From the NCBI GenBank assembly GCA_019058495.1, contig JAHPYV010000003.1, positions 1 through 62,717 on the forward strand: DNA of 62,717 nt, written 5' to 3'. Origin of the DNA: Promethearchaeati archaeon. Lineage in GTDB: Archaea; Asgardarchaeota; Atabeyarchaeia; Atabeyarchaeales; Atabeyarchaeaceae. Within the stretch, counting starts at the first letter, position 1; the number at the start of each line of letters is the position of its first letter. A program made the translations under genes and the position numbers. Positions 58,385-62,717 of the stretch are shown here, one piece after another. The notes below the pieces were generated by a model. The model was given only the letters and a program-made list of their open reading frames with translations. It was not told the DNA's origin and made no database searches.

Positions 58385-58573
58385 AGCGGGGTAGGGTAGG
58401 CATCCTTCCTCCTTCAACAGAAGGGGTGGGTGGCCAATTCAGGAGATCCCGCAGTAGGATCTGCCAATATGATCCTGCGGACGGCTCATAGGAATCTCTG
58501 CTGAGATACCCTGAGATCGATGGTTCAAATCTGGGGGATTAACGCCCCCAGGGAACAAATCCATCCCCCGCTA
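58385..58573 (+). tRNA. Initiator tRNA-Met(CAT) with four introns: D-loop ~58402-58440, anticodon stem 58455-58482, 37/38 58491-58507, T-loop ~58531-58560; CCA encoded
   Basis: Spliced 75-mer AGCGGGGTAGGGTAGGCAGGAGATCCCGCAGGGCTCATAACCCTGAGATCGATGGTTCAAATCCATCCCCCGCTA with A1:U72 and three G:C pairs in the anticodon stem (archaeal initiator signature). Confidence 0.88.
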
Positions 58574-58769
58574 CCATGTTCTTTTCATGCTGCGCTTTGG
58601 TAACGTCTATTCTCAATATCTTTGATGACTGAGGTATCATATCTGTTCTTGTAGCTTGTCTGACGTGAAACTAAACTAATATCTACTTTGCAAATCAATT
58701 ATTCTACATCACATTGACACATGGGTCTAGCATGTTTCCGGGTAAGTTTCAACTGGTGGTGAAGCTCTC

Positions 58770-59726
58770 TTGGAGAGGAATTATATTGAGCAGATGAGGG
58801 TCCACGCAGGCATGAGCGTAGGCGAATTAGTGGATGAAATGGGAAAAGCAGGCGTATTTGGTGCCGGAAGACTCTACAAAGCTGTCGAGATCTATCAGAG
58901 AATTGTATCCGAAAATGAGGTTTTCAAACTTGTCGGTGTCGCGGGCGCCCTTATTCCTGGAGGGATGCGTAAGATCCTTAGGGATCTAGTCGCGAATAGA
59001 ATGGTTGATGCATTGGTTTTGACTGGCGCTAATATTACACATGAATTGGTTGAGGCATTCGGCTGGAGACACGAGAAGGGCATCGCATCCGTTGGTGATG
59101 CCGCGCTCAGAGAGATTGGGATAAACAGAATTTTCGATGCCTTTGTCAGAGATGAAGCTTTTGAGGGATTTGAGACCAAGATAAAAGATTGTTTTTCTGC
59201 CATAGACGAAGAGAAGCGCAGAGATGGATTAGGCTCTTATGAATTAATGCGTGAGATAGGGATGATGCTAAATGACGATGAATCCATCTTAAAAACAGCG
59301 GCAAAAAATGAGGTTATGATTTTCTGTCCTGGAATATTCGATTCGATACTTGGTCTTCATATCTGGATGTTTTCTCAGCAAAACGAGTTGAAAATAGATC
59401 TGCGCAAAGATCTGCAAAAAATGATTGACACATACTATGAAACTAAGAAAGTTGGTGCTGTGTTTCTTGGAGGTGGTGTACCTAAGAATTACACTCTTCA
59501 AGCAGCTATGTTGACGGGCAGGGCCCTAGACTATGCCATACAAATTACAATGGATAGACCTGAACCCGGCGGACTGAGTGGGGCTTCACTCCAAGAAGCT
59601 CAATCATGGGGGAAGGTGAAGCCAGAAGCCGAGTGGGTTGATGTAATTGCTGATGTCACAATAGCCTTCCCGCTGATGGTAGCAGCAACAATGGAGCGTC
59701 TAACTAGGAAGCAAGAGGAGCCCTGA
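58770..59726 (+). CDS. dys: Deoxyhypusine synthase
   Basis: VGVAGALIPGGMRKILRDLVANRMVDALVLTGANITHELVEA; GVPKNYTLQAAML. Confidence 0.95.
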   Translation: MERNYIEQMRVHAGMSVGELVDEMGKAGVFGAGRLYKAVEIYQRIVSENEVFKLVGVAGALIPGGMRKILRDLVANRMVDALVLTGANITHELVEAFGWRHEKGIASVGDAALREIGINRIFDAFVRDEAFEGFETKIKDCFSAIDEEKRRDGLGSYELMREIGMMLNDDESILKTAAKNEVMIFCPGIFDSILGLHIWMFSQQNELKIDLRKDLQKMIDTYYETKKVGAVFLGGGVPKNYTLQAAMLTGRALDYAIQITMDRPEPGGLSGASLQEAQSWGKVKPEAEWVDVIADVTIAFPLMVAATMERLTRKQEEP

Positions 59727-59730
59727 GAAG

Positions 59731-60201
59731 TTGAATAAGTCCAATGGAATAAGTGGCAAACCTGGACTGTATGTGTATCACACCGCACAGTGTGACCCCA
59801 AGAAATGCACGGCAACAAAGCTGCTGAGGCTGGGATTAGCTAAGCGCATCCAGAGACTCTCTTTCATACCTAGAAATGCTATCGTACTGGATCCGTTTTC
59901 AAATACAACAATAACGTATGAAGACCGAACGAATGTGCTCTTGCATGGACTAGTTGCGATCGATTGTTCGTGGGAGAATGCAGAACAGCTATTTACAAGT
60001 AAAATAAGAGCTCAGAGGAGAAGGCTCCCCGAAATGCTCGCGGGCAACTCAATCAACTACAATGTGAAGAACAAGCTGAGTACAGTTGAAGCATTCGCAG
60101 GTGCTTTAATCATATGTGGATTCTCTGAACAAGCACACGAGATCCTTGCCAAGTTTAAATGGGGTCAAAACTTCTTACAACTTAACCAGATCAAGTCATA
60201 G
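59731..60201 (+). CDS. tsr3: Tsr3/DUF367 rRNA aminocarboxypropyltransferase
   Basis: QCDPKKCTATKLLRLGLAKRI...VAIDCSWENAE...RRLPEMLAGNSINYNVKNKLSTVEAFAGALIICGF. Confidence 0.95.
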   Translation: MNKSNGISGKPGLYVYHTAQCDPKKCTATKLLRLGLAKRIQRLSFIPRNAIVLDPFSNTTITYEDRTNVLLHGLVAIDCSWENAEQLFTSKIRAQRRRLPEMLAGNSINYNVKNKLSTVEAFAGALIICGFSEQAHEILAKFKWGQNFLQLNQIKS

Positions 60202-60270
60202 ACCTCCACAACAATGACAAGAAATCCAACTCTCCATGCTTAGTACAAAGAATACGGAAAGAGACATACA

Positions 60271-61179
60271 TTGCTTCCAGGTTTCTCAATCGGTCTGGCG
60301 CACAAGGGAAAGTGGTATGAATTGGCGCGTATCGGAGTTCATGTATCTATCGTGGGAGCAATATACAAGGCAGTCGATCGGGCATTGGAGAGAACCTGTG
60401 ATACATTCCAGATTTTCACTAGAAATCCTAGGGGCTGGAGGCTAAAGCCTTTAACTGAAGACGCGGCATCGATTTTTGTGGACAAAGTTGCAAAAGCTGG
60501 AATCGATCCTGTTGTTGCTCATATGCCTTACCTTCCGAACCTCGCTTCGCCGCGGAGAGCAATATACAGGAAGTCTCTTTATGCTTTAATAACAGAGCTG
60601 GAAAGATGTGGGAAACTGAAGATACCGTTCCTTGTGACTCATTTGGGAAGTCATACCGGGAGAGGATACGAGACAGGACTCAAGAACATACTTAGCGCGT
60701 TGGATTCTGCTTTGTCGAAAGTAGATAACGAAACAATGCTTCTCCTCGAGAATACAGCTGGAACGAGAAACAGCATGTGTTCAACCTTCGAGGAAATTCA
60801 GATAGTAGTCGATGGCATAGAACATCACAAGAAGAGAGTAGGAGTTTGTTTTGACACGTGTCATGCATTTGCGGCAGGCTATGATCTGAGAAATGAGGAT
60901 GCTGTCAAAAAGACTATTGACAAACTAGACCAATTGATTGGCATCAAAAGAGTCAGAGTTGTCCACGCGAACGATTCAAAAGGTGATCTGAACTCGAAGC
61001 TTGATAGGCACGAGCACATCGGTCTAGGCAGAATAGGCGAAGTGGGATTCAGGGCAATTGTGCATGACAAGAACCTGAGAGAACTGCCTTTTATTATGGA
61101 GACTCCCATAAACGAAATCCGGGACGATTTTGAGAACATCAAGATACTTCGTCAACTATCAAAAGAAGGCACCGCATAG
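60271..61179 (+). CDS. nfo: Endonuclease IV
   Basis: IGVHVSIVGAIYKAVDRALERTCDTFQIFTRNPRGW; CFDTCHAFAAGYDL; VHANDSKGDLNSKLDRHEHIGLG. Confidence 0.95.
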   Translation: MLPGFSIGLAHKGKWYELARIGVHVSIVGAIYKAVDRALERTCDTFQIFTRNPRGWRLKPLTEDAASIFVDKVAKAGIDPVVAHMPYLPNLASPRRAIYRKSLYALITELERCGKLKIPFLVTHLGSHTGRGYETGLKNILSALDSALSKVDNETMLLLENTAGTRNSMCSTFEEIQIVVDGIEHHKKRVGVCFDTCHAFAAGYDLRNEDAVKKTIDKLDQLIGIKRVRVVHANDSKGDLNSKLDRHEHIGLGRIGEVGFRAIVHDKNLRELPFIMETPINEIRDDFENIKILRQLSKEGTA

Positions 61180-61231
61180 GCGTCAAATAGACTTGGAAAG
61201 AGAAACCTGATGACTTGAATACAGTGGAGCC

Positions 61232-61627
61232 AGGTGTGGGAAGTAGGCCCCCTTTTGTTCGAGGCAGTTTGTCGCCAAACTACCCTTTGCGGCATTTAGC
61301 TACTCGCCCTACCCGCTGGTTCAGCCAGACACATCATCCACAGCCTATTTGGGCTTTCTCCACGGTGACAGGCCGTTTCACCGTTCCCACATAGATCCTC
61401 AACGGGTTACTGGGTCAAGTTACCGAGACCCCTACTCAGAGGCATCTTTGACGTGTCTCTTCAACCGCATCATAGTCATCTCAAACGTGGACGTGTCGTT
61501 TCTGATCCTGGAGCGAGGTTCTCACCCCGCGGCTTTCGCCGCACCGTTGTCTGGTGGAGGGGAGACCTTCCTCAGCACCTTCCTTCCATTTGAGAAGGAG
61601 AGGCACCGGCAGCCGCGCTCCCACATC
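61232..61627 (-). ncRNA. rnpB: RNase P RNA
   Basis: P1 TGTGGGA/TCCCACA; CR-I-like GTGCTGAGGAAGGTC; CAGAAACG; GGTGAAACGGC; GGGCGAGTAGCTAAATGCCGC; 3' GAACAAAAGGGGGCCTACTTCCCAC. Confidence 0.82.
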
Positions 61628-61794
61628 CTGACTCTGAGAACACTAGTTGTAGCTTAACAAATAAGAATTTCCGTCGAAAGTCAGTCACATGCCTTTCACA
61701 ATTTCACCTAATCGCGCCAAAAACGTACTAAGCCATGCATATGGCTCCAACAGCTTTGCATGCGAGGAACCCAATTTCACCCGGACTGAGGACT

Positions 61795-62717
<923 letters not shown>

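Overview
The window is an archaeal chromosome segment, almost certainly from an Asgard-type lineage. It carries a very eukaryote-like actin, two tandem ESCRT-III-like genes, a Rab/Ras-like small GTPase, a Roadblock/LC7 protein, a presenilin-type protease, a Get3-like ATPase and L38e. The rest is mostly informational: replication (PCNA, GINS, FEN1, RPA-like), translation and ribosome biogenesis (aIF1A, aIF2beta, aIF5A, Nmd3, Nob1, Rio1, Pno1/KH, KsgA, Tsr3, Dys), SRP54, Pus10, TrmY, TruD, and F420, lipid and nucleotide metabolism. It also has seven tRNA genes, an RNase P RNA gene and the 3' part of a 23S rRNA gene. The main discovery is dense splicing of the bulge-helix-bulge (BHB) type. Six of the seven tRNA genes are interrupted, by about 12 introns, most at noncanonical positions in the D-loop/D-stem, anticodon stem, variable region and T-loop. 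The initiator tRNA-Met appears to contain four introns. In addition, the S-adenosylhomocysteine hydrolase (SAHH) gene is split by a 34-nt element with a textbook BHB whose excision exactly restores the conserved reading frame, i.e. a candidate protein-coding archaeal mRNA intron. Secondary points are an HTH/CARF-like regulator divergent from the actin gene, a pair of paralogous small membrane proteins beside actin, a metallo-beta-lactamase gene with a perfect Shine-Dalgarno sequence before an AUA codon, and a structured intergenic element near the GTPase. All assignments come from reading the sequence by eye; no database searches were run.
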